In this document: positions 28,986 to 37,350 of the stretch, in pieces | Position numbering within the stretch: the first letter of the stretch is position 1 | Layout of the letters: every line of letters starts with the position of its first letter | Source of the DNA: Flagellimonas spongiicola | Lineage (GTDB): Bacteria; Bacteroidota; Bacteroidia; Flavobacteriales; Flavobacteriaceae | DNA: 64,000 bases | Assembly (NCBI RefSeq): GCF_023502425.1 | Contig: NZ_JAMFMA010000002.1 | Span: 62,001 to 126,000 of the forward strand | Direction: 5' to 3' | The notes under the pieces: model-generated | Database searches by the model: none | What the model was told of the DNA's origin: nothing | The model's input: the letters and a program-made list of their open reading frames with translations, nothing else | Made by a program: the position numbers and the translations under genes

Positions 28986-29693
28986 ATGAATTCTACAGAA
29001 AGAGCCATGCAAGGAAAGCGCGAGGCACAATTACCCGAAACTGGTTTCGAAATTGATGAAACAACCGCAATTTTAATCATTGATCCCCAAAATGATTTTT
29101 TGAGCACAGAAGGGGTAGCATGGCCAGTAGTTGGTGAGAGCGTTACGGAAAATGGTACCATTGAGAACTTGGAGACCCTTTTCAAACTGGGTGCAGATAA
29201 TGGCATCCATGTATTTGTTTCTCCCCATTATTATTACGAGCATGACCATAAATGGTACTTTGAAGGTGCTCTGGAAAAATTGATGCATAACATTAAGATG
29301 TTCGACCGTGGAGACCAATTGAATATTGAGGGTTTTGAAGGTTCTGGTGCAGATTGGCTACCACAGTACAAAAAGTACATAAACAATAAAGACAACGTTA
29401 CGGTTACTAGTCCACATAAGGTTTTTGGACCTGAGAACAACGATGTCGTATTGCAACTAAGAAAACGAAAAGTCGACAAAGTTATCTTGGCAGGTATGTC
29501 TGGAAACTTATGTGTAGAATCGCATTTACGAGAATTGTTAGAATGTGGTTTTGAAGTCGCTGTTGTTGGGGATGCAACGGGTTCCGCAAAATTACCAAAC
29601 TTGGACGGTGACCTTGCCGCTCAAACTAATTACGCAATGTTGGCTAGCCACGTATTCACCACTAAAGAATTGGTAGGTGTTGTAGAGTCCTAA
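28986..29693 (+). CDS. Cytosolic isochorismatase-like cysteine hydrolase
   Basis: 235 residues with triad Asp33 (IDPQNDF), Lys145 (SPHKVFG) and Cys176 (GNLCVESH). It is about 70% identical to the exported paralogue at 19029, including the long conserved block around HYYYEHDHKW, but lacks a signal peptide. The two therefore probably act on the same or related compounds on each side of the inner membrane. Neighbours are the two-component genes and a TSUP transporter. Confidence 0.88.
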   Translation: MNSTERAMQGKREAQLPETGFEIDETTAILIIDPQNDFLSTEGVAWPVVGESVTENGTIENLETLFKLGADNGIHVFVSPHYYYEHDHKWYFEGALEKLMHNIKMFDRGDQLNIEGFEGSGADWLPQYKKYINNKDNVTVTSPHKVFGPENNDVVLQLRKRKVDKVILAGMSGNLCVESHLRELLECGFEVAVVGDATGSAKLPNLDGDLAAQTNYAMLASHVFTTKELVGVVES

Positions 29694-29830
29694 ATCTCCA
29701 CCACCGATAGAATCAACATCAATTAATCAGGATATTTTAGGTTGAATGGCTTCCATAATCTACTGATCTTGGGAGCCTTTGACCAAATCCAAAAACCTTT
29801 TTTAGTTCAATCATCACTAAACTCATCATT

Positions 29831-30691
29831 ATGGAAATGGCAACAGAATTATGGTATTTATTTCCCGTAGCGACAGCAATAGCTACGATAGCAATGGCTT
29901 CCGGTGTTGGCGGCGCAATTTTCTTTTCCCCTTTGTTCATTTTAGTCCTCGGGCTTGATGCTCAGGTTGCAATAGGAACCGCGTTACTAACTGAGTTGTT
30001 TGGATTTTCCTCCGGATTGGTTGCATATTTCCGCAGTAAACTGATTGACTTTAAACTGGGGAAAGACATCCTGAAATTCTCTATTCCCGCGGCAATTATT
30101 GGAACATTGGTTTCATCTTATATTCCCTCAGACTTTTTAAAGGCTCTTTTTGGAATTGGAATTCTTTATATAGGCATCCAAATCTATAGATCCTATAGTA
30201 AAGAAGTCAACGAACACAAGTCTGGAAAAAACCAATTTGAAAAGGAAAATTACGAGACTACCCTTATTGATAGTAGAAATCAAGTTTACCATTACACCTA
30301 TTGCAATAAACCACGAGCAAGATTATTTGGATTTATTGGAGGCGCTTTTGTAGGGTTGATTTCGGTAGGTTTGGGTGAACTTTTGGACTATCACCTTGTA
30401 TCAAAATGTAAGGTTCCAACGCCAGTAGCTGTGGGAACTGCCATATTTTGTGTTGTAATTACTGTTTTAGTCGCTTCCTCTGGCCATTTTTACGAGTTCT
30501 TTTTCAATTCTGAAGAAGGCGTGATGGATCAGGTTGTAAACGTAGTAACCTTCACAATACCAGGCGTATTGATTGGAGGCCAGCTTGGGCCACGATTGCA
30601 AAAAATTCTACCTGAAAAGTATTTGAAAGTAGGTTTTTCTGTGTTATTCGCATTCATCGGAATATTGATGTTGACCATTCTTTTTATTTGA
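29831..30691 (+). CDS. TSUP family (TauE/SafE) membrane transporter
   Basis: 286 residues, about eight hydrophobic segments in two related halves. MASGVGGAIFFSPLFILVLGLDAQVAIGTALLTELFG is the first family signature, and FIGGAFVGLISVGLGELLDY with the following PTPVAVGTAIFCVV is the second. TSUP carriers export sulfite, sulfoacetate or related organosulfur anions. The hydrolase upstream and peroxiredoxin downstream make an anion or thiol-stress link possible, but the substrate is unknown. Confidence 0.88.
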   Translation: MEMATELWYLFPVATAIATIAMASGVGGAIFFSPLFILVLGLDAQVAIGTALLTELFGFSSGLVAYFRSKLIDFKLGKDILKFSIPAAIIGTLVSSYIPSDFLKALFGIGILYIGIQIYRSYSKEVNEHKSGKNQFEKENYETTLIDSRNQVYHYTYCNKPRARLFGFIGGAFVGLISVGLGELLDYHLVSKCKVPTPVAVGTAIFCVVITVLVASSGHFYEFFFNSEEGVMDQVVNVVTFTIPGVLIGGQLGPRLQKILPEKYLKVGFSVLFAFIGILMLTILFI

Positions 30692-30749
30692 TTATTAATG
30701 CGAAGAAAACATGTTGTGGAATCTTCAAAAAAGGAAGGCCAGTGAGAAG

Positions 30750-31505
30750 TTAAACCAACCTTTTTAAGAATTTTTCCTTTTTCCGAACCGAAACATCAAC
30801 ATTGGAACCATCTTTCATTATTACATAACCTCCTTTACCTTTCACATACTTAACTATATGATCCAGATTGACCATATGCGATTTATGCACTCTAAAAAAG
30901 TTACAGGATTCCAACATACTTTCAAATTCCCCTAATGGCTTGGACACCAATATTTTCTTACCATTTTGAAGGTAGAAATTGGAATACACTTGATTGGCTT
31001 CCACCCGAATAACATCCTTGGCTTCCACAAAATCTATCCCATCAGAAGAGCGCAATGCAATTTTGGTCAAACTTCTATCTTCCAGTTGAATATTGGATTT
31101 AAGTGCTTGTATCTTTTCAATATTCTCCTTACTCTGTTTTTCCAATACTTTTTCAGCTCTGGCCACTGCATTTTTCAGTTCCTGAATGTTGATTGGTTTC
31201 AACAAATAATCCAAAGCTGCATATTTGATGGCGTTTATGGCATAGAGGTCAAATGCAGTCGTAAATATGACCTGGAATGGCGGTTCCTCAAAATGATCAA
31301 AAATTGTAAAACCATTACCTCCTGGCATCTCAATATCCAAGAATACCAAATGTGGTTGTTTTTCTTCAATAATGGGGACGGCCTCACGAATTGAAAATGC
31401 ATTTCCTTCTACTAGTATTCCTGGACAAAAGTTCTTTAACATCTTATCCAATACGCTATGATGTCGTTCCTCGTCATCTACTATAACCGCACGTATTTCC
31501 ACCAA
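30750..31505 (-). CDS. LytTR family response regulator
   Basis: 251 residues: REC domain (DD at 10-11, phospho-acceptor Asp57 in FLDIEMPGGNG, KPI near 103) followed by a LytTR DNA-binding domain (about 150-250; VRVEANQVYSNFYLQNGKKILVSKPLGEFE, FFRVHKSHMVNLDHI). There is no ATG in the right place; TTG at 31505 or GTG at 31502 is the likely start. It is the probable target of the REC-LytS kinase at 27667. Possible binding sites lie at 21810-21842. Confidence 0.92.
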   Translation of the reverse strand: MVEIRAVIVDDEERHHSVLDKMLKNFCPGILVEGNAFSIREAVPIIEEKQPHLVFLDIEMPGGNGFTIFDHFEEPPFQVIFTTAFDLYAINAIKYAALDYLLKPINIQELKNAVARAEKVLEKQSKENIEKIQALKSNIQLEDRSLTKIALRSSDGIDFVEAKDVIRVEANQVYSNFYLQNGKKILVSKPLGEFESMLESCNFFRVHKSHMVNLDHIVKYVKGKGGYVIMKDGSNVDVSVRKKEKFLKRLV

Positions 31506-31589
31506 TTCAGAATATTTGAAATATTTGTTTTAAATATAATTTAAATAAAACTAATATGTTAATTTAGGGCTTATTATCAGAAGTTTATC

Positions 31590-32228
31590 ATGGCATTAGG
31601 GCTTGAAAGCAATGCGCCTAACTTTAAGGCAATAACTACCAGTGGACCTATTGATTTTCATAATTGGTTGGGAGACGCCTGGGGCTTATTATTTTCCCAC
31701 CCTGAAGATTATACCCCTGTTTGTACAACGGAGCTTGGTGCCGTGGCACAATTGGAAAAGGAATTCAGTGATAGAAATGTCAAGGCAATTGCACTGAGTG
31801 TTGACAGTTTGGAGTCACATCATGGATGGAAGGTTGAAATTGAGAAATCAATGAATGTGAAAATTGGATTTCCGATCATTGCTGATGAAGATGCAAAAAT
31901 TGCTCAATTATATGGTATGATTCACGAGAATAGCTCCTCTACCCATACTATTAGATCGGTGTTCGTCATTGGCGCTGACAAGAAAATTAAATTGCATTTG
32001 ACTTATCCCATGTCCGTTGGTAGAAACTTTGATGAAATTTTACGTGTTATAGATGCACTACAGTTAAGTTGTAAACACCAAGTTGTTACTCCTGCCAACT
32101 GGAACCAAGGTGACGATGTCATTGTGGACGTTTCCCTAAGTGATGAAGAAGCCAAAGAACTTTACCCTTACGAATCCTCTGAAGAAGCATCCTATCTAAG
32201 ATTCACGCCAAATCCGTCCTCGGATTAA
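31590..32228 (+). CDS. 1-Cys peroxiredoxin (Prx6 type)
   Basis: 212 residues with the PxxxTxxC motif PEDYTPVC, peroxidatic Cys45, and the Prx6-type C-terminal extension (VVTPANWNQGDDVIV). It reduces hydrogen peroxide and organic peroxides. A second Cys lies in LSCKH near residue 155, outside the usual resolving position. It starts 84 bp from the divergent LytTR gene, so it may be its regulatory target. Confidence 0.94.
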   Translation: MALGLESNAPNFKAITTSGPIDFHNWLGDAWGLLFSHPEDYTPVCTTELGAVAQLEKEFSDRNVKAIALSVDSLESHHGWKVEIEKSMNVKIGFPIIADEDAKIAQLYGMIHENSSSTHTIRSVFVIGADKKIKLHLTYPMSVGRNFDEILRVIDALQLSCKHQVVTPANWNQGDDVIVDVSLSDEEAKELYPYESSEEASYLRFTPNPSSD

Positions 32229-32515
32229 TTCTATTCGGATAAAATCCGTGTTCCAAGGCCTTCCCTCTCACAATTCATAGCCAATTAATTCAAGTGATTT
32301 CTATCAAAAATATTTGGTCCACCCCTGGTGAACGCAAAATCTGAATATAGAGGCAATTTCTAAATGTATTACAATCGAATCTTCGGCGAATTTTGTCCTA
32401 TACTTTAAGCTTAAGAAGATGCGTGCACAAAGTTTAGTTTTTTCATAGTTTGAGTTAGTGGTTTGAACGGTCGTCCGGATGACCTTTTTTTAGTAACAAC
32501 AATAGCATATTTAAA

Positions 32516-32923
32516 ATGGTAAAAAATCCTATACCTCCATTCACAAGGCAAAGCGCGGAGGAAAAAATACAATTAGCAGAAGATGCGTGGAACAGTCAAG
32601 ATCCTATAAAGGTGTCTAAAGCTTACACAATTGATAGCGAATGGCGAAATCGGTCGCAGTTCATCTATGGACGAGAGGAAATCCAAAAATTTCTGACCAA
32701 CAAATGGGAAAACGAATTAGATTATAAATTGAAAAAGGAATACTGGGCACATTCAGAGAACAGGATTGCTGTCCGATTTGAATATGAATACCGTAACCCA
32801 TCTGGTGAGTGGTTCCGAGCATACGGAAATGAAAACTGGGAATTTGACGATGAGGGCTATATGCGAAAAAGATATGCCAGCATCAATGACGTTCCAATTC
32901 AAGAATCAGAGCGAAAACTTTGA
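32516..32923 (+). CDS. DUF1348 NTF2-like protein
   Basis: 135 residues with the strongly conserved DUF1348 sequence: [70 protein letters not shown] and [12 protein letters not shown]. The family is a single NTF2-fold domain of unproven function. It is followed by a strong terminator, so it seems to end its own transcript. Confidence 0.9.
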   Translation: MVKNPIPPFTRQSAEEKIQLAEDAWNSQDPIKVSKAYTIDSEWRNRSQFIYGREEIQKFLTNKWENELDYKLKKEYWAHSENRIAVRFEYEYRNPSGEWFRAYGNENWEFDDEGYMRKRYASINDVPIQESERKL

Positions 32924-32947
32924 TGAACATAATAAACCATAAATAAT

Positions 32948-32978
32948 AAAAGCAGGACTAGATTGTCCTGCTTTTTTT
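32948..32978 (+). terminator. Terminator of the DUF1348 gene
   Basis: Stem AAAAGCAGGAC / GTCCTGCTTTT with a 6-base loop, followed by a T tract. Confidence 0.9.
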
Positions 32979-33108
32979 GTTGCTCCATTCCAAAAATTCA
33001 AAGCAATAATAGCAAGTATTCGATAGGACGGTTAATACACTAAATTTCCAGCTTCACCATCAATATACTTTTACCAATAAATCATATTCATTATTAAAAT
33101 TATATCAA

Positions 33109-33597
33109 ATGAAAACTATTGGTAATCTTAATTTAATTAAAGCAGTTAGTGGGCTAGCTGTTATTTTATTTATGGGTTTGGGTACACTATCAGCTCAATC
33201 CCATAGCTACAGCATTGATGACAGTAAAATTGCTCTGGAAGGCTATAGTCCTGTTTCCTACGTTGATCTTGGAAAAGCAGAATTAGGCAACAAGAAATAC
33301 AAATCCACATACGATGGTGTTGCCTACTATTTCACAAACAAGAAACAACAGGAGGCTTTTGACGCCAATCCATTGAAATACAAACCACAGTATGGAGGTT
33401 GGTGTGCTTTTGCCGTATCTCTTGGCGGTAAATTCCAACCAGATCCATTCAGGTTCCGGGTTGTGAACGGGAAACTATATATGTTCACTCGCAACGTTGA
33501 AGGGGATTTCGTAAAAGTTTGGGAAAAAGAAGGTCGTGGAAAACACATCTCGCAGGCTGACAAAAACTGGGAGACAATGGAGAAATTCAAAAGTTAA
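33109..33597 (+). CDS. Secreted YHS-domain protein
   Basis: 162 residues. A signal peptide (about 1-30, ending TLSAQS) precedes a YHS-type domain: ALEGYSPVSYVDLGKAELGNKKY, YDGVAYYFTNKKQQEAFDANPLKYKPQYGGWCAFAVSLG. The PVxY and CA positions fit the family, whose members may bind metals or haem-like groups in the periplasm. Such proteins are widespread in marine Bacteroidota; function is unproven. A good terminator follows. Confidence 0.85.
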   Translation: MKTIGNLNLIKAVSGLAVILFMGLGTLSAQSHSYSIDDSKIALEGYSPVSYVDLGKAELGNKKYKSTYDGVAYYFTNKKQQEAFDANPLKYKPQYGGWCAFAVSLGGKFQPDPFRFRVVNGKLYMFTRNVEGDFVKVWEKEGRGKHISQADKNWETMEKFKS

Positions 33598-33671
33598 TTT
33601 ACCGTATTGTAATTCAATAATCTTGAATTTTAAATACGGAAATTAAGTTTCTTTTAGAAGTACCATGGAAG

Positions 33672-33702
33672 AAGGGGTAGATCGGGGATCTACTCCTTTT
33701 TT
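33672..33702 (+). terminator. Terminator of the YHS gene
   Basis: Stem GGGGTAGATC / GATCTACTCC around GGG (one G-T pair), followed by T6. Confidence 0.85.
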
Positions 33703-33848
33703 GATTTAGGCTATTCATCATAAAATCATCAATCCTGATTACGACTATGCTTCATATTCATAAGATCAATTTGAGAACAAAACAGCAGAATCTGCCATAA
33801 ATACATCTTGAATATTTGGGAGCTTTAGCATAAGAAAATAAAAGGATC

Positions 33849-34160
33849 ATGTACGAGAACGCTATTATCCCATTAATCTTCAGAAGCGATGAAAATCAAT
33901 TGTTCTATGAATTCATTCTAAATGGTCAGTCCGCTTCAATTGAATATCGGTTTATAGATAAAAATCAGCTAATGCTCATGAACATCAATAAATCAAAATA
34001 TTTGGCTGAAGACGTTACACTAGCATTGATTGAGAGAATTATGGTTCATGCTCGAAGAATGGAGTATGAGGTTTTCACACAGTGTCCTGCCATTATTGAA
34101 CACCTAAAAACGAACAAACAACTACAAAACTATGTGAGAGTAGGTCAATACTCAAGCTAA
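33849..34160 (+). CDS. Small GNAT-like N-acetyltransferase (YjdJ type)
   Basis: 103 residues matching the compact GCN5-related family of about 95 residues: LFYEFILNGQSASIEYRFID, then KYLAEDVTLALIERIMVHARRMEYEVFTQCPAIIEHLKTN, where the usual PPxHRGxGIGxxLV acetyl-CoA loop is largely lost (only LAEDVTLALIE remains). It may therefore not bind acetyl-CoA in the usual way. Precedes the sigma-factor gene by 50 bp and may be cotranscribed. Confidence 0.65.
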   Translation: MYENAIIPLIFRSDENQLFYEFILNGQSASIEYRFIDKNQLMLMNINKSKYLAEDVTLALIERIMVHARRMEYEVFTQCPAIIEHLKTNKQLQNYVRVGQYSS

Positions 34161-34210
34161 TAAATGTAGTTGTCCATTAAAATTTTAATTAACAATCAAT
34201 AAGAACAATC

Positions 34211-34768
34211 ATGCATTCCACGGAACCTCTACGACAATTGGAACCCCAGAATTGGGTAAACAAACACAAAGGGTATTTATTCCATTTCGCCTACAAAAAA
34301 CTGCCACAAGACCTTGTAGAAGACATTGTGCAGGATACATTTCTAGCTGCTTTGAATTCTGCGCACAGATTTAAGGGTACTTCCAGTGAAAGGGTTTGGC
34401 TTACTGCTATTTTAAAATACAAAATTGCAGACCATTACAGAGGCAACAACGGCAAGCAATACCACATAAGGGAAAATATCGAATCCAGATTGAGTTCTGA
34501 AAGAAAAATAGAATCCAATCACCGGTTTACCTACGACCCTATTCCTGAAAGCCTTGATGAGGATGACTTAAAACTAGTACTCAATACTGGCATGAGTACA
34601 TTATCCAAAAGTGAAAACCAAATATTGGAATTGAAGCAAAACGGTTTCAGTACTGAGGCAATTTGTGAAGAGTTGCAAATCAGTCGCACGCATTGCTGGG
34701 TACTCTTGCATAGGGCTCGGAAGAAACTTCAACAATATCTAAGTGAAAATTGGTATAATGTGGCCTAA
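34211..34768 (+). CDS. Sigma-70 family (ECF-like) RNA polymerase sigma factor
   Basis: 185 residues with region 2 (NKHKGYLFHFAYKKLPQDLVEDIVQDTFLAALNSAHRFKGTSSERVWLTAILKYKIADHYR) and region 4 (LSKSENQILELKQNGFSTEAICEELQISRTHCWVLLHRARKKLQQYL). The family normally works with an anti-sigma factor; none is recognisable here, only a 38-residue hydrophobic frame overlapping its end. Targets unknown. Confidence 0.9.
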   Translation: MHSTEPLRQLEPQNWVNKHKGYLFHFAYKKLPQDLVEDIVQDTFLAALNSAHRFKGTSSERVWLTAILKYKIADHYRGNNGKQYHIRENIESRLSSERKIESNHRFTYDPIPESLDEDDLKLVLNTGMSTLSKSENQILELKQNGFSTEAICEELQISRTHCWVLLHRARKKLQQYLSENWYNVA

Positions 34769-34874
34769 TAACGAAGTCCTTTGGAAAACATGGACCAACC
34801 TACAACTGTATTTGTACTTTGTAGGAATCAAATTAATTGAATTCTTCAGAGCGATTAGAATAAGATTAAAATAA
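34758..34874 (+). CDS. Possible 38-residue hydrophobic protein overlapping the sigma-factor gene
   Basis: ATG at 34758 overlaps the last 11 bases of the sigma-factor gene, as in translationally coupled sigma/anti-sigma pairs. The product is Trp-rich with a hydrophobic helix (LQLYLYFVGIKLIEFF) and a basic tail. No zinc-finger cysteines are present. The frame could also be chance. Confidence 0.3.
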   Translation: MWPNNEVLWKTWTNLQLYLYFVGIKLIEFFRAIRIRLK

Positions 34875-34952
34875 TTCAATTGGGTTGTACAAATTGCACA
34901 CTCAATCCAATTGTAGCATAACACACCACTACGAACAAAACAGATTCATACC

Positions 34953-36326
34953 ATGGAAAATTTCGATGCAATAATTATAGGAGCTGGACAAGCCGGCCCT
35001 TCACTAGCAGCCAAGTTTGCTGCACAAGGCCACAAAACAGCGCTGGTTGAACGAAAATGGTTGGGCGGTACTTGTGTCAACAATGGCTGTACTCCTACTA
35101 AAACACTGATAGCAAGTGCAAAAGCCATTCACACCGCAAAAAGAGGAGCTGAATTTGGCTTTAACGTGCTGGGGGAAATTAAAACGGACATGAAACTTGT
35201 AAAAAAGCGAAAGGACGAAATAGTGCAAAGGTCCACAAATGGTCTTCAAAATTGGTTGTCAAATGTAACTAACCTTGAAATCATTGAAGGCCATGCAAAA
35301 TTTATGGCTAATACGATAATCCAAATTGGTGAAAGAAAAATTTCAGCACCTAAGATTTTTATTAATGTAGGAACGAGAGCGCGTGTCCCCCAGGATGTTC
35401 AGCATGTGCCCCATTTTACAAATAGCACGATCATGGATGTTGATTTTGTACCTAAACATCTTATTATTTTAGGAGGAAGTTACATCGGATTGGAATTTGC
35501 ACAAATGTATCGAAGGTTTGGTAGTAAAATAACCGTAATCGAAACAAACACGGAACTTGTACCCCGAGAAGACGGTGATGTTTCTAAGGAGCTAAAAAAT
35601 ATTTTGGAAGGAGAAGGGATTGAATTTAAATTGGGAGCAACCAACCTTAATGCCTCACAACATTCCAAAGGAATTAAAATAAGTCTTGAATCCAACAATG
35701 GAGCAATTAATTTAATCGGATCACATCTTCTTGTGGCAACGGGAAGGCTCCCCAATACTCATGATTTAGGCCTGGAAAATACAGATCTAATTCTTAATAA
35801 AAATGGATATATAGCTGTAGATGAATATCTAAAAACTAATGTTGAGGGTATTTGGGCTTTGGGTGATGTGAATGCCAAAGGTGCTTTTACACATACCGCA
35901 TACAATGATTTTGAAATTGTAGCGGATCATATTTTTCAAGACTCCAAAAGAAGTATAAACGATAGAATTCCTTGTTATGCTTTATTCACAGATCCACCCC
36001 TAGCGAGAATCGGTATTACCGAAAAAGAGGCCCTTAAATCAAACAATAAACTTCTAATTGGGCATCGCCCTTTTTTCAAGATTTCAAGAGCCAAGGAAAA
36101 TGGCGAGGAAAATGGATTCATGAAAGTAATCATCGATGCAGACACAGAACAAATTCTAGGTGCAACTATTCTTGGCCTTAATGGTGATGAAATTATTCAT
36201 GGTATGCTGGACATTATGTACGCAAAAGCGTCGTATAGGACCATATTGAACGCCGTGCATATACACCCAACAGTTACGGAACTTATTCCTACCATGTTGG
36301 GCGAACTTAAACCCTTAAATTTCTAA
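34953..36326 (+). CDS. FAD-dependent pyridine nucleotide-disulfide oxidoreductase (MerA/RclA-like)
   Basis: 457 residues: FAD site IIIGAGQAGPSLAA, redox pair Cys41 and Cys46 (GGTCVNNGCTPTK), NAD(P)H site GGSYIGLEFAQMYRRFG, second FAD motif GIWALGDV, and a dimerisation domain ending HIHPTVTELIPTML with the catalytic His-Pro-x-x-x-Glu. The C-terminal Cys pair of mercuric reductases and any N-terminal MerP domain are missing. It is nearer to RclA and other metal- or hypochlorite-linked reductases than to true MerA. Neighbours are stress genes and a sigma factor, consistent with oxidant defence. Confidence 0.9.
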   Translation: MENFDAIIIGAGQAGPSLAAKFAAQGHKTALVERKWLGGTCVNNGCTPTKTLIASAKAIHTAKRGAEFGFNVLGEIKTDMKLVKKRKDEIVQRSTNGLQNWLSNVTNLEIIEGHAKFMANTIIQIGERKISAPKIFINVGTRARVPQDVQHVPHFTNSTIMDVDFVPKHLIILGGSYIGLEFAQMYRRFGSKITVIETNTELVPREDGDVSKELKNILEGEGIEFKLGATNLNASQHSKGIKISLESNNGAINLIGSHLLVATGRLPNTHDLGLENTDLILNKNGYIAVDEYLKTNVEGIWALGDVNAKGAFTHTAYNDFEIVADHIFQDSKRSINDRIPCYALFTDPPLARIGITEKEALKSNNKLLIGHRPFFKISRAKENGEENGFMKVIIDADTEQILGATILGLNGDEIIHGMLDIMYAKASYRTILNAVHIHPTVTELIPTMLGELKPLNF

Positions 36327-36375
36327 AAGTAGTTAAGAGAAATAAGCTATAAAATCAAAAAACATTACATCTTCA

Positions 36376-36403
36376 AAAAGCCCAGGCAATTGCTTGGGTT
36401 TTT
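36376..36403 (+). terminator. Terminator of the flavoprotein gene
   Basis: Inverted repeat CCCAGGCAA / TTGCTTGGG (one G-T pair), preceded by A5 and followed by T5. Confidence 0.8.
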
Positions 36404-36485
36404 CCATTTAAAGGAAGGAGCAATAATTGAACAAGTAGCTCATTTCCTTAAAAAACATCTTCGTCCATGATTCTAGTTTTGAATC

Positions 36486-37340
36486 ATGAAAAACAACTAT
36501 CTCTTCACCGCCGTACTACTGCTGATACAAACTTCCACTGTTTTTACTCAGCAGTTTAACAAGACAACATCAGATTCAAATTGGGAAAAGTTCACCTATG
36601 ATTTGAACAGCATTTTAGGAGGGGTTGGTCATGCTTATACACGTCCTCTTTCATGGGAAAACAATCAAGTAGGGCTTTTTGCAGGTACAATTTTAGGAAC
36701 AATTGGCTTGTATTCCATTGATGATGATGCTGACAGGTGGTTCAGAAATCAAGAACCGCATATCCCCAAACTCCTAAAAGATTATGGCTGGTACTACGGG
36801 AATCCTCAAAACAATTATGCGTTCAACGGTATTGTATACCTCACAGGCTTGTTCAGCAAAAATGACAAAATACGTCGCACAGGTGTGCTTATGATTTCAT
36901 CTGCTACCGCTACAGGTGTATTGCAACAAATTTCCAAGTCCTTGGTGGGTAGGGCAAGACCAAGGTCAGGTCTGAATAAAAATGACTTTAGGCCTTTTCA
37001 ACGAGACTCTGATTTTCATTCTTTTCCCTCCGGTCATACTGCACTTGCAATTAGTAATGCGCATGCCTTGGCCAAACAATTCAAAAATCCATGGATCAAA
37101 AGCGGTATATATGTGTTGGGTAGCATTCCTCCTTTGACCCGTCTTTGGAATGGAGCTCATTGGCTAACGGATATAGCACTTAGTGTTGTGCTAAGTGTAG
37201 CTACTGTTGAGGCAATTGACAAGTATTTGGATGGGCGATATCAAAATCAATCTAAGGAGAACGTACGCAAAAGGAAAAAAAGGGTGGCCTGGAGAATGAT
37301 TATAAAAGGAAACGGACTTGGAGTGGCCATGAATTTTTAA
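36486..37340 (+). CDS. PAP2 family phosphatase, exported
   Basis: 284 residues with N-terminal signal sequence. The three phosphatidic-acid-phosphatase motifs are in order: KSLVGRARP (residues about 156-164), FPSGHTA, and TRLWNGAHWLTD. Members dephosphorylate lipid phosphates such as undecaprenyl pyrophosphate or phosphatidic acid. Hydrophobicity is low between motifs, so it may be a soluble or loosely anchored periplasmic enzyme. It precedes the porin gene by 10 bp. Confidence 0.88.
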   Translation: MKNNYLFTAVLLLIQTSTVFTQQFNKTTSDSNWEKFTYDLNSILGGVGHAYTRPLSWENNQVGLFAGTILGTIGLYSIDDDADRWFRNQEPHIPKLLKDYGWYYGNPQNNYAFNGIVYLTGLFSKNDKIRRTGVLMISSATATGVLQQISKSLVGRARPRSGLNKNDFRPFQRDSDFHSFPSGHTALAISNAHALAKQFKNPWIKSGIYVLGSIPPLTRLWNGAHWLTDIALSVVLSVATVEAIDKYLDGRYQNQSKENVRKRKKRVAWRMIIKGNGLGVAMNF

Positions 37341-37350
37341 TCGACTTATT

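Noticed and set aside
31590..32228. 2-Cys peroxiredoxin
   Set aside because: The sequence and C-terminal part fit Prx6; the second Cys is not in a resolving position.
34953..36326. Mercuric reductase
   Set aside because: The C-terminal Cys pair needed for mercury and any mer neighbours are missing; only the CxxxxC redox site is shared.
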